The notes below the pieces were generated by a model. It saw only the letters and a program-made list of their open reading frames with translations, was not told the DNA's origin and made no database searches. From Progne subis subis (lineage: Eukaryota; Chordata; Aves; Passeriformes; Hirundinidae), in NCBI GenBank assembly GCA_022316685.1, contig JAKJHU010000046.1:8531001-8595000 (forward strand): 64,000 nt of DNA, read 5' to 3'. A program made the position numbers and the translations under genes. Position 1 is the stretch's first letter. The number at the start of each line of letters is the position of its first letter. Of this stretch, positions 1-13,265 are shown one piece after another.

Positions 1-3000
1 ACCAAACAGGTTGAAAATGTCTGGAGCATTTCTGCAGGGGTTGGAGAGGGGTAAAAACCTGCCTCCCGCATCCCCAGCTGCTACGCCTGGTGAAAGGAAA
101 CTGGTAACTCAAGTTGAATAAAATGAAAGCTGAGGGAGCTGAAAGCAGCTCCTTGGATGATGTGGGATACAGCCACTACTCTGCAAAAGCTTAATTGCTG
201 TAGGCAGGGTTCTGCAAATGGGAAAGAAAGAAGCACAGGGGACTGCCAGGGGCTTGCTCCTTTCAGTTTGGTTGCATTTTGTGGCATTTTAGGTAAAAAT
301 GGAGCAGGAAAAAGAAGGATCTTCTGCAAGCTTGTGGATGTCAGCAACTTCCACCCAAGCTGGGAGGAATTCTCCAACTCCCAGTGGGCAGAAGAGATTT
401 CTGTGTGAGAGGGGCTCATGCAGGCTCTGCTGCTGAAAACACATCTTGAAGTAATATGTGACTCTTGATGACACCTCCTCAACACTTAGTAAATTTGACC
501 TTTTCTTTCATGTGCCATTATACTGCCTCACATGGCTGCGCAGGCAGCTAACACATTGAATCCAAATTTTACATTTCCAGGCAAGGAAAATGTGCTCTTT
601 CAAATTGAACAGTGATGCTACCAATGGCTGGCTCGACTTCCCTTCGCCTGGGAGGTGGGAGGTCAGTTGACAGGAAATCTCATTCTCTGTCATCCAGAAT
701 TGCCATCCTTCACACAAAGGCAGGTTTGGTTTGGTTTAAAGCCCTTGTGCATGCTGAGCAGTGCAGGTGTTCAGCCCCTCCTAGAAGCATTTTAGCTGTA
801 AGTGCAGCGTACTCATCCTTGGTGTTGTTAAATAGCATTTATAAACACTGTCTGCAAGTGCTCTGATTATAGATGACCTTCCCACTCTGCTTAGTGTCAT
901 CTCATTAATCTACCCATTAGGTGAATAATTCTGGTTTGGGGAACAGAGCAAATACAGAAATTGCACAATGAAACACATTTAATATATTCAAACAACTTTT
1001 TCTTAATATAAAGCCAATCATTCCCTATTCATTGTTCATGTTGTGTTGAGTATTTGCAGGCCAACACTTGGAAACAGGCTGGTAATTTGGTCCTCCTTAC
1101 TTTTGGCACCTGTAGTTATTTTAGAACTAGAGGCTGCTTTCTGTGGCTTTACTGCTCTGTAATTCAATACCCTTTTAGGACCTTAATGCTGCCATTACTA
1201 GTAAATTGGCCTCTATTCTGAATAAAACTCTTTATTACATTTGTTTGTTTAATTTTCATTAGAGAAGAATTACCCAACAACCACAGGGAAGGAATTTCCT
1301 AGAAGGTACAGGGGCAGTGCCTGGAATCCCTTTGCCATTATTGCTGGTGTGAGCAGGAAAGCCCGAGCTGCTCTAGGGATCTGCAGGGTGCAGATGGTTC
1401 ACTCTGGGTTTTGTGTAGCCAGGCTGAGGGTGCTGGTGGCCTCCCTTCCCATGAGTCCCCCTCTGAGCAATGAGCTTGGTTAACCACTCTGTGAACAACT
1501 GAGGGCTCAAAGCCCGGGATATACTTCTCTAAATGGTTTTCATTTTTCCTTTGAATTATTTTTCTTGAAAACATAATTATTGACACTTTAATTCCTTCAT
1601 CCATTTTTTGACCCTTTTCTTTGCTTGCGTTTCTTGTCTGGTTTTTCTTCATGTTCACCTGAGCAGGAGGAGGATGAGGGCTGGAACTGGGGCTCTGAAG
1701 GGAGAAGGGGCTGATGTCTGTGCCCCTTCCTTTGTCTTGGCAACTCAGGAAGATGGGATGAGATGGGAGCAAGTAAATACAGAAAAGTGTTTCCCCCTCT
1801 CTCTGTGCAACATTTGCTCATACTTTAGCACACAACACACAAAAATTAGTTCTAACACACGAAAAATTATTTCTTGTTGAGGCAGTGTGTGAGAAGGAGC
1901 ATGCAGCGCCCGTCAATGCCAGAGCGCCGCCGAATGCTTCCAGCACAACAAAGAGCTCAGACTTGCTAATTTCCAGCATCACTGGCTACTGGAAGGGAAA
2001 AAACCCACCTAAAGCCCATATGTAGTGGAGTGCCTGTTATGTAATTAATGCTCCAGCTTCCTGCTCCCAGAAGTTGTTCTGTTTGCTAAAGGGATGGAGG
2101 CCAATGTTGCTCCTTTAAGATTCTGAGTTATGGTTCTGCTGCAGATTTTTGCAAGTAGTCCTGTAGGTTTGCATAATTTCATTTCTGTTTCTCTTGTTAC
2201 TGTAATGAAAGGTAATCAGAGACAACATATCCAAAACGTTCCCTGTAAAGCTGCGGAAATCAGTCGCACAAAAGTTAGAAAATACCCAGGCCCATGCACC
2301 CTTAATTCAGTTCCCTTGCATACATGCATTACAAGAGTATGTGATCATGTAATTAAAAACTATTGGCTTGGCAGGACCTTGGCTTACTCCTTGCACAGAA
2401 TAAGATAGAGGACTGCAAAAGAGAGGGAATGTTTACTTGTAGTTAAGGCACTGGTGAGGGATGTGGGAGAACTGGATCCTAACCCTGGCGCTGTCACAGG
2501 ATTCCTGTGTGATGCTGGGCAGAGCCAATCCCCCCACAGCCACAGAGGGTGTTGAACTCCAGTATCAGCAGCTCGTCTACCCTAGGTTTTTGAATGTTCA
2601 ACTTTCCAGCCTAAAAAAATCTGTTAGCACTGGGTATTTGTATAAGATATGAATCTGAATAAACATACGTGCAGACAATTGTAGGGAAAAGATGAAAACT
2701 TCTTATCAGAGGTTTTAGCCCAGATTATTTCCTTCTGTAGCTACTCCAGAGCCCATGGCTGAGGCTGGCTGTTTTCATGTTAGAGCTCTCAAGCTTTAAG
2801 GGCTCTCTGTGTCCAATTAAACAGTAGCATATCTCCTGAATATTAACACATTAAAAGCAATATACTTCCAGCAAAGAAATCTGATCCTAATTGGCCCTGG
2901 AATATTTTATTTTCCAAACTGAACTGTGAGCTGTTAAGCTTCCTTTTTTAAGACTAAGCAAACATTACATTCTTAGGGGAAAGTCAGCCCAAGGAATGAG

Positions 3001-6000
3001 GAAAAATAGACTTTCAGCCATACCTGTCAATCTTCCATTTTCCAGTGTTTTGCCCAGAAACAGGCACAGGAACTAATTGACTTCTACCCCTTCTGTCTTT
3101 TTTTCCCCTTAACATAGTGACTCAAATTAAAACAAAGATAAAATTCCAGGGGAAGCTGGCATTAATCAGGATTTGGATTAAATTAAATTAAGCACTTTTT
3201 ATTGAACTCAGCAGTATTAGTTATTAAAACCAGAAGGACTTTCCCAACTAGTATAAAAAAAGCAAACAATGACTCATACTGTGGCATCGATTTTATTGGG
3301 AAATTAAAATACTCATTTTCTCTTGTTCTTTCCTTTTTCCTTCTTTTTTTTTTTTTTTTTTTTTTTTTTTCCTTAACTTCAGACAAACACATGTAAATAA
3401 CTGCTGGTGAGCCCACACTTGCAGACCCATAGCCTGGAGCCACGCTGTCATTGCTGGCACGGATCTGGCTCTGCCCATGGTGGCACCCAGTGGTGACAGT
3501 GAAATTGCTTATCCAGAGAGTGCTTCCACAGGTCTTCTGTGCCCTTGATATCAAAGGGCCAGTTTTGAAGAATATGTAGGTAATTAAGTCACCGTTAGCA
3601 GTCCACAGGGGACAGGTTGTGCCCTGGCAAAAAGAACACAACAAGCATAATCCTTCTTCCCTAAGATGGGACACATGGGTAACTATAAACCAGTCATTTT
3701 CACTTTGATAATGAGGAAGATTCGAGAACGAATTATGAACCAATTTAAAAACACTTCCAGGATGATAAGATGACAAGAAACATTGGTTTAACCTACTCCA
3801 GTCAAAAACAAATTTGTTTTCCTTTCTGACAGCCATTGATTTGGGAAAGTAATAGTAGCTCTGATATATTTTGACTGTGAGGTAGTTCTTGTCGCTAAAA
3901 CAAGCCAAGGACACTTGGTTTGGATTAAATGATTACAAAATAGGTGAAAAATTTATATTTAAAGAAATAAATACAGCTAGTTCTCTGTCAAACTAGGAAG
4001 AAAAATCATTCAAAAAGCCTTAAGGGCGAAGTCCAGTGTTGTTCAATAGTTTCATTAACTTATTTTATTCCTTCCATTCCGATTTAATTAAGAGGGGTTG
4101 CAAACAAGCATATATCCATTGCTGATTCCCTGTGTCATGTAAGTGTTTGTTAATGAAGACAGCTAAGAAGGGAGATCAGTGGATGAGAATGTGCAGCACT
4201 CTCCACCATTAGGGTGAAGGTGATGTGAAAAGCTGAAGTTACTGATCTGCACTAGTACAGGTTTAACTCCTCCTTCCTTGCCCAACACAGAAATAAACTA
4301 CCGAAAGGGTTTGGAAATTAAGAAAACAGCAGAAATTGATAGCTCTTCACCAGCCAGCTCTATTGCTTTACAGATTCAAAGATAAAAAGCTTTGAATATA
4401 ACACAGCTGGACTGAAGCACTGGAAAATTTAGCTGTAAATTGATTGGTCAAAAAATACATATTACCCTTGGATGCTGGGCAGTTTTATGTTACCAAAGCA
4501 GCAGCCATGCAGAGATGTGAGGTGTTACAACACAGCTGGGGTAGAAGCACACCTGGGAGCACGAGAGTGCACTAGGAGTTTGGCTTCTGTGGGCAATGCC
4601 TGCTTTTTCATTGTCCTTTTGGGCTGTTCATGGCCAGTTCAAATAGCAGTACCTTTTAGCTGGGCAAGAACCTGGCAGAGTCTTGCAATGTCTCGCTGCA
4701 GAGGAGCATGCCTGGCCAAAAGCCACCTTTGTGTATCAGCCTGCTCCAGGGTGGTTCGTACTCAGGTGTCCCGAGCATGTACGTGAAGAAGGAAAATATT
4801 TAAGAATGCACAAAGCCTAGGAACATGTGGCACCTTGCGTCTGGATTTCGTTTAAGGGAATTAAGAGCTGATCCTTAGCTGGAATATGAATCAGATCTGA
4901 TTGTGTCTGTGTTGTCTAAAAGAGGTTGAGTGTTGTGCACGGGCTGGAACTCAATCTAATGTGGAAAAGTTTGATCCGGAGCTCTGTTTAATTTAATATT
5001 TGACTATTCTACCTATTTTAGTTCTGACTCAAACTTCAGCGTTCCCCCTCATCAGCGGTTGTTTGTATTAGTGGAGGACATGTGTGAACCAGAGGAGAGG
5101 AACCTCCATGCATCCAGACCACAGCAAGTCCAGCAGAAATCCATTATTGTGCTCTAATATGTTGTCTCTGTTACTAGAGGGACTGGAGGAGCTTTCCCTT
5201 CACCCTGCTGCTGTGATGGAGAGGGGGTGGAAATTAATATCCTGCAACATCCCATCAAATCCCCAAATGTATTCATAGCACTGGGTTAGTAATCCATAGT
5301 TTTACAAGGTTTTGAACTTCTAATATACTTCAGATATTTTACGTGCTTCAGTAGGTCTATTGTGCTATATTAAATACATGTTAAAGAAAAGTTCCATGAT
5401 TCGTTTTAGTACCTTTTGATATCTAAATAACCACTGACTGAATAAGAATATCTATATCAAAGCAAAAATTTTCAGAATGGTTCAAAGAAATACAATTTAA
5501 TGCTCTTAATATTTTTTTTTAATGGGAAATCTCTCTCATTACAATCAATCTTGACTGTTCAGGTCAGCAGGCACTAATACAATAATCTTGTCTGTTTTGC
5601 ATAATAACATTGAACAAAAAAAAATATTTAGAAATTTTTGCTTTAAACTCACAGCTTCTGGTTGAACCAAAGCAGATTTTAATAGAACATTCTATTCTTG
5701 CCTTAAAAAGATAACATGTGATGGAGAATCATCCACAATGCAGATAAATTGTTCCAATGATTAACTGCCTTCACTGTATGTATGTATAAAAAACAGGCTT
5801 ATTTCTAGTGCATACATTTGTCTTGCTTCATTCTGTCTCTAAAAACTGCCCTGGCTTTGATAAATTAAAATGCAATGTATAATTAAAAAAAAAAAATCTT
5901 TTTAACGTATTCTGGTGCATAAAAGTTGATTGGCATGCTATCTGTCACTAGAATAAATTGAATAGCTTGAAGTTCTTTGGTATCTCACTGCAGAGTCATT

Positions 6001-9000
6001 ATGCCAGCATTTCTAGGAGCAAAGCCATCTTCCATTCATCTGCAAATTTCCCCTTGCTATACCCAGACTGAAAGCCTGCATTTCCTGTCCCATGGAAATC
6101 AAAGTCAATAAGAAAGTGAGACTTTTTTTTCAAACCAAATATATGAACACATAATCTGTAAGCTCTTTATTTTGGTGAAATTTTGGAATTTTCCAGTGCA
6201 CTCTGTGTGGCAATATAGAAATAAATAGTGGGGCAAGCAGGTGTTGAGAGAAGTGGCCTCGTGCATTGCTCAGAGCAGTCTAGATATAGAAAGTCCACTT
6301 ATAAAATGACACCTCTCCTTAGCCTACACGTTTCCACCTCCAACCCCCCAGTTTTCCCACCACTCCCACATTTGTGTTTTTTCTCTCCATGAAAGCAATA
6401 TTAACCTCGATAATACAGCCCTGCCACAGACAGCATTGCAGCAGGCTCTCGTGGGAGGCACCCTGCAAGGCCAAGAAAATGTTTCTCAGGGTAAGCACCC
6501 TGGTCCTAATTTCATCATCTGGGGTGCTGTGATTTGTCTTCACAGCCATGTGAGTGATGATGACAGAGCACGCTTGGTACCCAATTGCATAAAATTCATG
6601 CTGGAAGCAGCCAGGAACTTGAATTGTTGCACTGCCCACCTACTGGTGGTTCAGGTTTGATTATGACCAAGCATTTCCAGTGTGGTTGTAAGCACAGACC
6701 TTGACCACTCTAGCACAAGAAAAATTTTTATGAACCCCCAAAAGACTGGCAGCACCACTCTCTCTCTCTCCACTGTTGTCCTTCAGTTATAAATTGCACT
6801 ATAAATCCTAATTACTGGCACATTTTCCCAAATAACAGGCTTAAAGCAATTATAAGGTCAACGACATTTGGATGTTCACCTTCAGCCTTCCCTCCTGCTA
6901 GGGACTGCTTCTCTGTCCCTCAGAGGGATGTCCTGCATCTTTTCCCTTTAACAGAGAGCCTCTCAGGAGAGTTGCCTGGAACTGCCAGTGCATTACCTAA
7001 AGCTGATGGTGCATTTCTTCCTACTTATTCATCTCAGAGTGCAGGGAATCCATCCTGTCCTGTACCACCCTCAGAGCCCTTCTGGTAATGAGCTCCTCTG
7101 CCTAATTATAAATGGTGGGAGGGAAGCTGCACTGGCTGCATGAGTTGATATTTCCACCTTTCCTGATTCCTGATTTCCTGGCAATGGTGTTCCCTTTGCC
7201 ACGAGGAGCAGTGACCAAAGCTCCCCTGTCCTGCTCAGCTCCACAAGCCCCTGTCTCTGCACCTCTGTGGCTGGTGCTGTGGCTGGAGACATTCCTCTGG
7301 CTCATCCCACATAAAACAAGGCTCTGCTGTGGGAATCTACTCAAACGGTTTCGTACATATGCCAAGAATTAATTTAACTTTTCTGCTGTAGTCTTATCTT
7401 TTTTGCCTCAGCCATCTTCTGGCTCTACAGACTCTCTGGCAGCCTTCCTCCTTTTGATGTGTTTGAAAAAAGCTTTTATTAGTTTTAAAGGCTTTAGTAA
7501 GTTGTTTCTTAAAATCTTTTTGATTTGCTTTATTATGCTCTTACATTTAATTTGCCAGAGTTTATGCTTTTTCTGGGGGTTACTTTTTGGGTCTTTTCCT
7601 TCGGCAATCTGTGCGGAGCTCAGAGGGAAAAAAGACTGCTCCTTACACTGCAGCGAGGTGGTTCTTGGGGATTTGTTTCCTGCATAAATGTCCCAACCTA
7701 CCCTTTCTTCCCTGAGATCAAAGTCTGTATTTGGAAATCCTTTCTGACAAGTGCTGTAGTATCTCTTCCCTTTCCACTCCCAGCCCAGGATTCCAAGGGG
7801 GCCAGCACAGTGCAGAAAAATGTGCAATTACAAGAGGACCCCAGTGTCACCACACGGGGTGCAGAAATGCATCCTGACTGCAGTGGCACACCCTGCCACA
7901 GCCACATCCTCAGCCTGCTTTCTCCATGCTGAAAACTGATCAGGAGGGTGATTTAGTGCAGCACCAGGATGTGGAGGTTACTCCACAAACAAACCCTCAG
8001 TCATTATTTCTGTCAAGCTGGGCAGATCAGTGGCATGTTCCTCTGGTGGTGCTGGAGGTTCACAAGCCTTCCAGGAAAACTCTTCAGTAAAAGCATCGTG
8101 CACACCAACCCCATGTGCACCAGAGGTGTTTGGTGGCTGTGTCTCCAGATGCCTGGTCCCACAGCATCCTGCTAAGCCCACAGCACGGCAGGGGCAGACA
8201 GGCTCCTGGCTGAGAGCAAGCAGTGCTGCTGTCCCATGCCCACCACAGTGACAGGGTGGCTGTGGCAGAAGATCAGCAGGAACTTCCTGTGAGCACAATG
8301 CACCTTCAGCAGTATCAGCTGTGTCTCCTCCCCACTCCTGGCCTCCAATCTCCTCCTTGATGTGATTTTCTCTTCTCAGCCCAGGACTGTGTAGCTGCAG
8401 AATTTAATCCTCTGCTGTATCAATGCAGGAATGCCTCCATCACCAAGGTGGTGGTGCCTAATTTAGGTCATATCCATCCCCTCTTGCATTTCTAGCCTGT
8501 AACCTGGACACAGGTTATCTGAGCCCCACCTCTGAGCTAGCTGTGCCCATCTCCCCAAGCACCAGCCCTTGTTTAATTTACTGATGTAAGATTTCTTGAT
8601 GTGTAAGTACATATTGCTAATTGATAATATTTAAGTGCATCTCCTCTTTTTTTCCAAAGATAATTATTTTGCCACTTCCTCAGCCTTCTTTGAATGAGCA
8701 CTAGTAGTTTCTTGATTCATGCATGACTTTTGATTACCTTTTCATAGGCATATCTTACTTAACTCTAAGTGTTATTAATGTCCATATAATTACCCAGCCC
8801 TGAAACGCAGTGAAAATACAATGAAAGCTTCAGCGAATTCTAGAGAGTGTGAATCCCAGAGAAGGGCTGTGTGTCACGCAACCATGCATTCCCTTGGGGC
8901 AATCACATCCCAAACCCCAGAAATGGTCACAGCCACTGCTTTAAAAAGCTCATGTGTGAGTTACCTCATGCACTTGGGCTGTTCACATGGCCCTTGTAGC

Positions 9001-9565
9001 AGGAAAGTAGATGTGCTTTTCTCTTTGTTGAACTTATTAGTGCCCTGAGCAATTTATAGAAGCAACCTAGATAGGTTTTGCTGTTAGTGGTGCAGTCCCT
9101 CTGTCCTTGTTCGAGAGCACGGCGAGGCTGAGCCCCTGCTAAGTGAATTAGCCAGCTTCAAAGCCAGCTGTGTTGCAGCAGCAGAGCTGGTGGATGGTCT
9201 TTTTATTAGTGTTCACATCACATTTAAGCTGCTTTAAAATGGCAGATTTAAGTTCCAGAAACACGAGGTTTAAGGAGTTTATGCTGTGCAGAATTGCTTA
9301 CGGAGACCTTGGAGAGCAGATCCATGCTGGTGGCTGTTGTAGGCTTGGAGCAGCGCCGTGTGCTTTGGCACAGTGGCATCAGTGCTGCCGCCTGCCTGTC
9401 TGCATGGCTGCGACGCTTGGAGGTGCCTGGGGATGGGGAGCCCTGTGGGAAATGGATTTGGAGAGAATTCTCCAAGCCTGGCAGAGGGCTCACACAGTAT
9501 GTAGAGTATGCAAACTCTGAGACAAAAAACACTGACTTCAAAATGCCATAGAATAGGACCGACAT
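1..9565 (+). other. HPSE2: HPSE2 intron 3, upstream part (no gene seen)
   Basis: No exon of HPSE2 or of any other recognised gene was seen here on either strand. I looked for the exon that should precede the 174-nt exon (encoding a segment like MHLVLLKEQFSN in the family) and did not find it, so this is taken as the 3' part of intron 3. The stretch is AT-rich for most of 1-6300, with homeodomain-type TAATTA cores and short A or T runs, and more GC-balanced from about 6300. It contains a long T tract (3344-3370) and a short CT run near 6760. The open frames here are short apart from one of 243 codons on the minus strand at 3183-3914, discussed as a finding. Intron status is inferred from the downstream exon. 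Confidence 0.7.
3344..3370. repeat. Poly(T) tract, 27 nt
   Basis: An uninterrupted run of 27 T follows a pyrimidine-rich lead-in (about 3317-3343). Read on the minus strand it is a poly(A) run, so it could be a retrocopy tail. However, no AATAAA is visible just upstream on that strand, so a simple mononucleotide repeat is the better reading. It encodes the poly-lysine stretch in the minus-strand open frame that crosses it. Confidence 0.9.
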
Positions 9566-9914
9566 TGTTGAGAGGGAAACAGAACTAGAAACAAGTTTCA
9601 AATGATGGCCATGCAAATAGGCTAGATACTTCGGAGATATGGAACTGTGAAAGATGCATCGTAGTAGGACCCTCGAGGGGTAATTTTAGATGATTGGCTT
9701 TAAGGCATTAGCAGCATTGTGTGACAAAAGCTGATAGGCCAAAAAATGCTTATAATGTACGGCAATTAGGAAACAGTTTGGCTTCTGATTGTGATGGTGT
9801 GAATTGTAACATCTGTACTGTCTCAGCCTTCACATGAGACTGAAAATGGAATAAAAGTTTTAAAACACCTCTCGGTTGCCCCATCTCTGGGTCAGAAAAA
9901 GGTATAATCCCACA
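9566..9914 (+). mobile_element. Solo LTR of an endogenous retrovirus (avian ERV)
   Basis: A 349-bp segment starts with TG (TGTTGAGAGG) and ends with CA (AATCCCACA), as retroviral LTRs do. It is flanked by a near-identical 5-bp pair, GACAT (9561-9565) and GACCA (9915-9919), consistent with a decayed 5-bp target-site duplication. Inside are a TATA-like TTATAATG near 9750 and a polyadenylation signal AATAAA at 9850-9855, about 60 bp from the 3' edge, giving a plausible U3-R-U5 order on the + strand. The wording of the U3/R part looks like avian ERV LTRs I know, but I cannot fix the family. A 5-bp duplication would fit ERVL better than ERVK (6 bp) or ERV1 (4 bp). No internal gag/pol/env and no second LTR is visible, so this is a solo LTR left by recombination. 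Confidence 0.72.
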
Positions 9915-12900
9915 GACCACTCCATGGCACATGTTTCCTGAAGTGACTTCTGAGGGAGGAGAGCCTCCAACACCATAATTCAGTGCCAGCCACTTCAGTA
10001 CCCTTCAGTTTCATTCTGTGTGGATTGTCCACTCTTGCCATGGGAGCAGAGTTCTCTGGTAGCCACCTCCTCGGGCACTGAAGGAGTTCTACTCCCCCTG
10101 ACAGAACCTACGAACAGAAAGTTAAACTCAGCCTGTGTTAGGGCTGGGACTGGAGCTTCCCGGGTTTCTGTCCTTGGGAGGGGTTTCTCTCGCTGAATGA
10201 ACAGGGTGGTGGAAGAGATGAGGAGGAGAATAGCGCTCGGTGTTATGGCACGTCCTCACTCCAGCTTGCTGCAAGAAAAGACAAATGGACTGTGTGTGCC
10301 CCAGGGATTCAGCTGCCACAGTGCATCCCTCATCCCAGCAGATGTGCAGGCTTCGGCTTGCTCAGCATCCAAGTGTCTCAGAGTGAAGCTAACTAGAGAC
10401 AGACACGAAACTTTATATGCTCAGAAATAAGCTGGGCATCGTACGCAAATGAGATTTCCTGCCAGGGCAGTCCAGGTGTGATGGTATTTGGGATAATAAT
10501 GATAGGATAAGGAGTCTTTGGTTGCAGTGATGGCTATGGGCTGCTTGGGCACGTGGGAGCTGCTCCAGTTCCCCTGGATTATGATACCCCATGGTGGGGT
10601 GGTTATCATATTCTGAGGAGAAAGAGCAAGGTTTTACTTCAAGTAACTTAATGAGTGACAGACAGGTACAAGACTTTGGCAGCGTTATAGAGGGCAAAAC
10701 GATGATGGCTAGTGGAGATATTCCTAGACCAGAAAGCCTGGGAGAAAATGAAGGGATATGGGAGGCTAGATGCAAATAGAAACCTCATGCTTAGGAAAAA
10801 GCTATGCTTGCTCAGCTGGAGAAAGCTAATTCCTAGGTATCAGTTCGTGCACTGCGAGCATCACCCATGGAAGTTCATCCCTGTCAGGATGCTGGTGCCT
10901 CCTGGTGTCTGAAGGAGGTTTCTGTTCAAGCAGTGTGGAGACAGATACCTTCTGTGCTTTGGCCGTGTGAGGTTCGCATTGTAACATTAGTGTTTCCTTT
11001 AATTAAAAGTCATGATTGAAATTAAAATTGCTGTTTTGCCCCTGCTGACACTGATGATTTTGAAATAAATTCTTTGTGTCCCAAGTGCCTCTCTATGCTG
11101 CTGAGGAAGAACTGTGCCAGGGACCCCAGTGTCTACTGCATCCATGGCCCTCACACCCACTCTGCATAAGAAAATCACATAAAACCAGCCCTGAATCTCT
11201 TTTTGTTTTCATGGTGTTTGTCCTCTGGTTTAAAATGAGGAAGCTACACAGTTCTGCTATTTTGTGACATACTGATTTCATACCTGTTTCTTAAGTGGCT
11301 TCTTTAGGAGGTCCAAGAGTACCTGTAAAACTTTCGTGATGGTAACAAGCACCTGGTGACCCCTGAATCTTAACCACCCTCTCTGCTATCATGTTATTTA
11401 CTGAGCAACTCAGGCTAATCTTTTCCAGGAAAGATGTTTCTCATAATCTGCCAATTCATGTTACTTTCTTAAGTCCTCACAATTAAGTGTGGTGGGGGTT
11501 GGCCAGAGTTAAGTTGGAAAGTGCTGGCAAACAAAAGATGCACAGAACTGATGATGAGACAGTTATCACTGGGGTGTGGCCTTGGCAGGGACAGCCCCCC
11601 CCAGTTTCTGTGCAGGATGGACAGAGCAGTGTGCTTGCAACTCCTCTGACATGACTTCTATGGGATGTAGGGTGAGTGGGCTTAGTGGTGAAGAGCCTTG
11701 AGCTCAGGTTTAACACTAGGCAGGGCTTAAGTGACAAGTTATTTCATTAACCTGCCTAACCCTATGTGTTTACAGTGGTAGGGTGACAGTATGAAATTTA
11801 AAAAAAAAAAAAAAAAGCATCATCATTTAAAAAGCAGGTTTGCCCTGAAGTTTGCAGTATCTTGGGGATCTTAGCTTGATTTGTCAGTCATTGACACTCT
11901 CCCAAGACTGAAGTGCAGCATCTTGGCTTCTCCTGTTCTTCAAACTGCTACTCACAGCCGAAATACGTGACCTGGTCCTCCTCTAACTTCTGTCCTCCAT
12001 TTACCCAGCCCAGGTTCCCCTGGGTGGGCACTGGAATATCATGAGTGTTGTATCATATCATGCCTGTCCATGTGGAGATCTGTCCATTTTTGTCTCCCCT
12101 TAGCTCTGGTTCCCTCAATAGTGTTTCTGCTATACAGCATCATGAGACAGGGATAATTGGGTGAGTCATAAATCACTGTCTGCTCTGGGAATTGTGAAGC
12201 GTGCATTTAAATGCCCAAGAATCTCATCTCATAGTTGATATCTTTGTTCACATGTTGACAGCTCATGACAGTCCAGTTATTCCAGCTGCCCCATGTCTGA
12301 GGCTCCCAAAGCCTTACATCATTGCTTTCACCCTATCCCAGGAAATATTTAATGCTTCACTGAGTGGGCAGAAATATAAAAGTGGATCATTTGTTTTCCA
12401 TTTAAGAAAAAAAAAATTAAAAATCTGATGCTTTTAGCTGTTAAGTAAAATTCAAAGTACTGAGTTCTGTGAAGGTGGCTCAAGGAGGTTAATTTGGCTG
12501 TGTGGGACAACAGCCTCGATGATGTGATGACCTTTTCTGAGCTTTATATGGATTGAGGTTTATTCAAGGACCATTTTCTCTGCAGTGATGTGTGGCTCTC
12601 ATGTGAACAGGAACAGCTGTTTGGGTGTTGCTGTAACTGGAAGTTTAGGCCCTCTACAGGACAGAGTTTCCAAGCTCCCCTGCTTTTCACTCCTCACTGA
12701 GAGATGTCTTTACTCTTTACTTCCTCTTCCCTGGGCTCTCCAAGCACTATTTGAGACTGATACTGAGCTCATTCAATTTGCTGTTTCACCTAGATGAGTA
12801 AAGGTGGTGCAGTGGAAGGAACTCCACTGGGTACCAAGAGGTATTGGGTCCTTTTCATGAAGGAGCTTTCACAAACTTGGGCAGTCCAGTGTATCAAAGA

Positions 12901-12959
12901 AACAACTAAAATGTGACTTGATTTGTGTGGTCTCACGAAAAAAACCCACATAATCTATT
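9915..12959 (+). other. HPSE2: HPSE2 intron 3 segment (no gene seen)
   Basis: Unremarkable intronic sequence of mixed composition. I see a 17-A tract at 11800-11816 and a 9-A run near 12408. There are no recognisable exons, RNA genes or repeats. The open frames are short and uncorrelated with splice sites. Confidence 0.65.
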
Positions 12960-13265
12960 GCAAGGTCTCTTGATCTAATGACTAGAGGCAGAACAAGAGT
13001 CGGGGTCTGGAAGCCAAACCCAAAGAATTCCAATTAGAACTGGAAATATTTAGCTAGCTACATAAACTACCTAAGGAAAAAAAAAAAAAAAGGTGGTGTC
13101 TCATCATCTTGTAATGCTTTGTATTCAGTCTGGCTGCCTTTATAGAAACTATGGTTCAGCCAAATTTGAGTTATTTGGCTCAGCACATGTATAAGTTGGT
13201 GAAATACTATAGTGTGTGATGCACAGGAGGTCAGACAAGGTGATCTGATGGTTCCTCCTCCTTCA
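12960..13265 (+). mobile_element. Ancient CR1 LINE 3'-end fragment, + orientation
   Basis: The segment follows the order of landmarks in the 3' end of old CR1 elements. First comes a 'GGCAGAACAAGAGTC...CTGGAAGCC' stretch (about 12985-13013), then 'CATAAACTACCTAAGG' (about 13061-13076), then 'GGTGGTGTCTCATCATCTTG' (about 13092-13111). After that come 'CAGTCTGGCTGCCTTTATAG' (about 13126-13145), 'CAGCCAAATTTGAGTTATTTG' near 13157, and finally 'CAGGAGGTCAGACAAGGTGATCTGATGG' (13224-13251), the near-terminal CR1 motif. It is heavily diverged and has a 15-A insertion at 13077-13091. It covers only the terminal part of ORF2 plus the 3' UTR and cannot code. I recognise it from the family pattern; a RepeatMasker run would give the subfamily. 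Confidence 0.78.
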
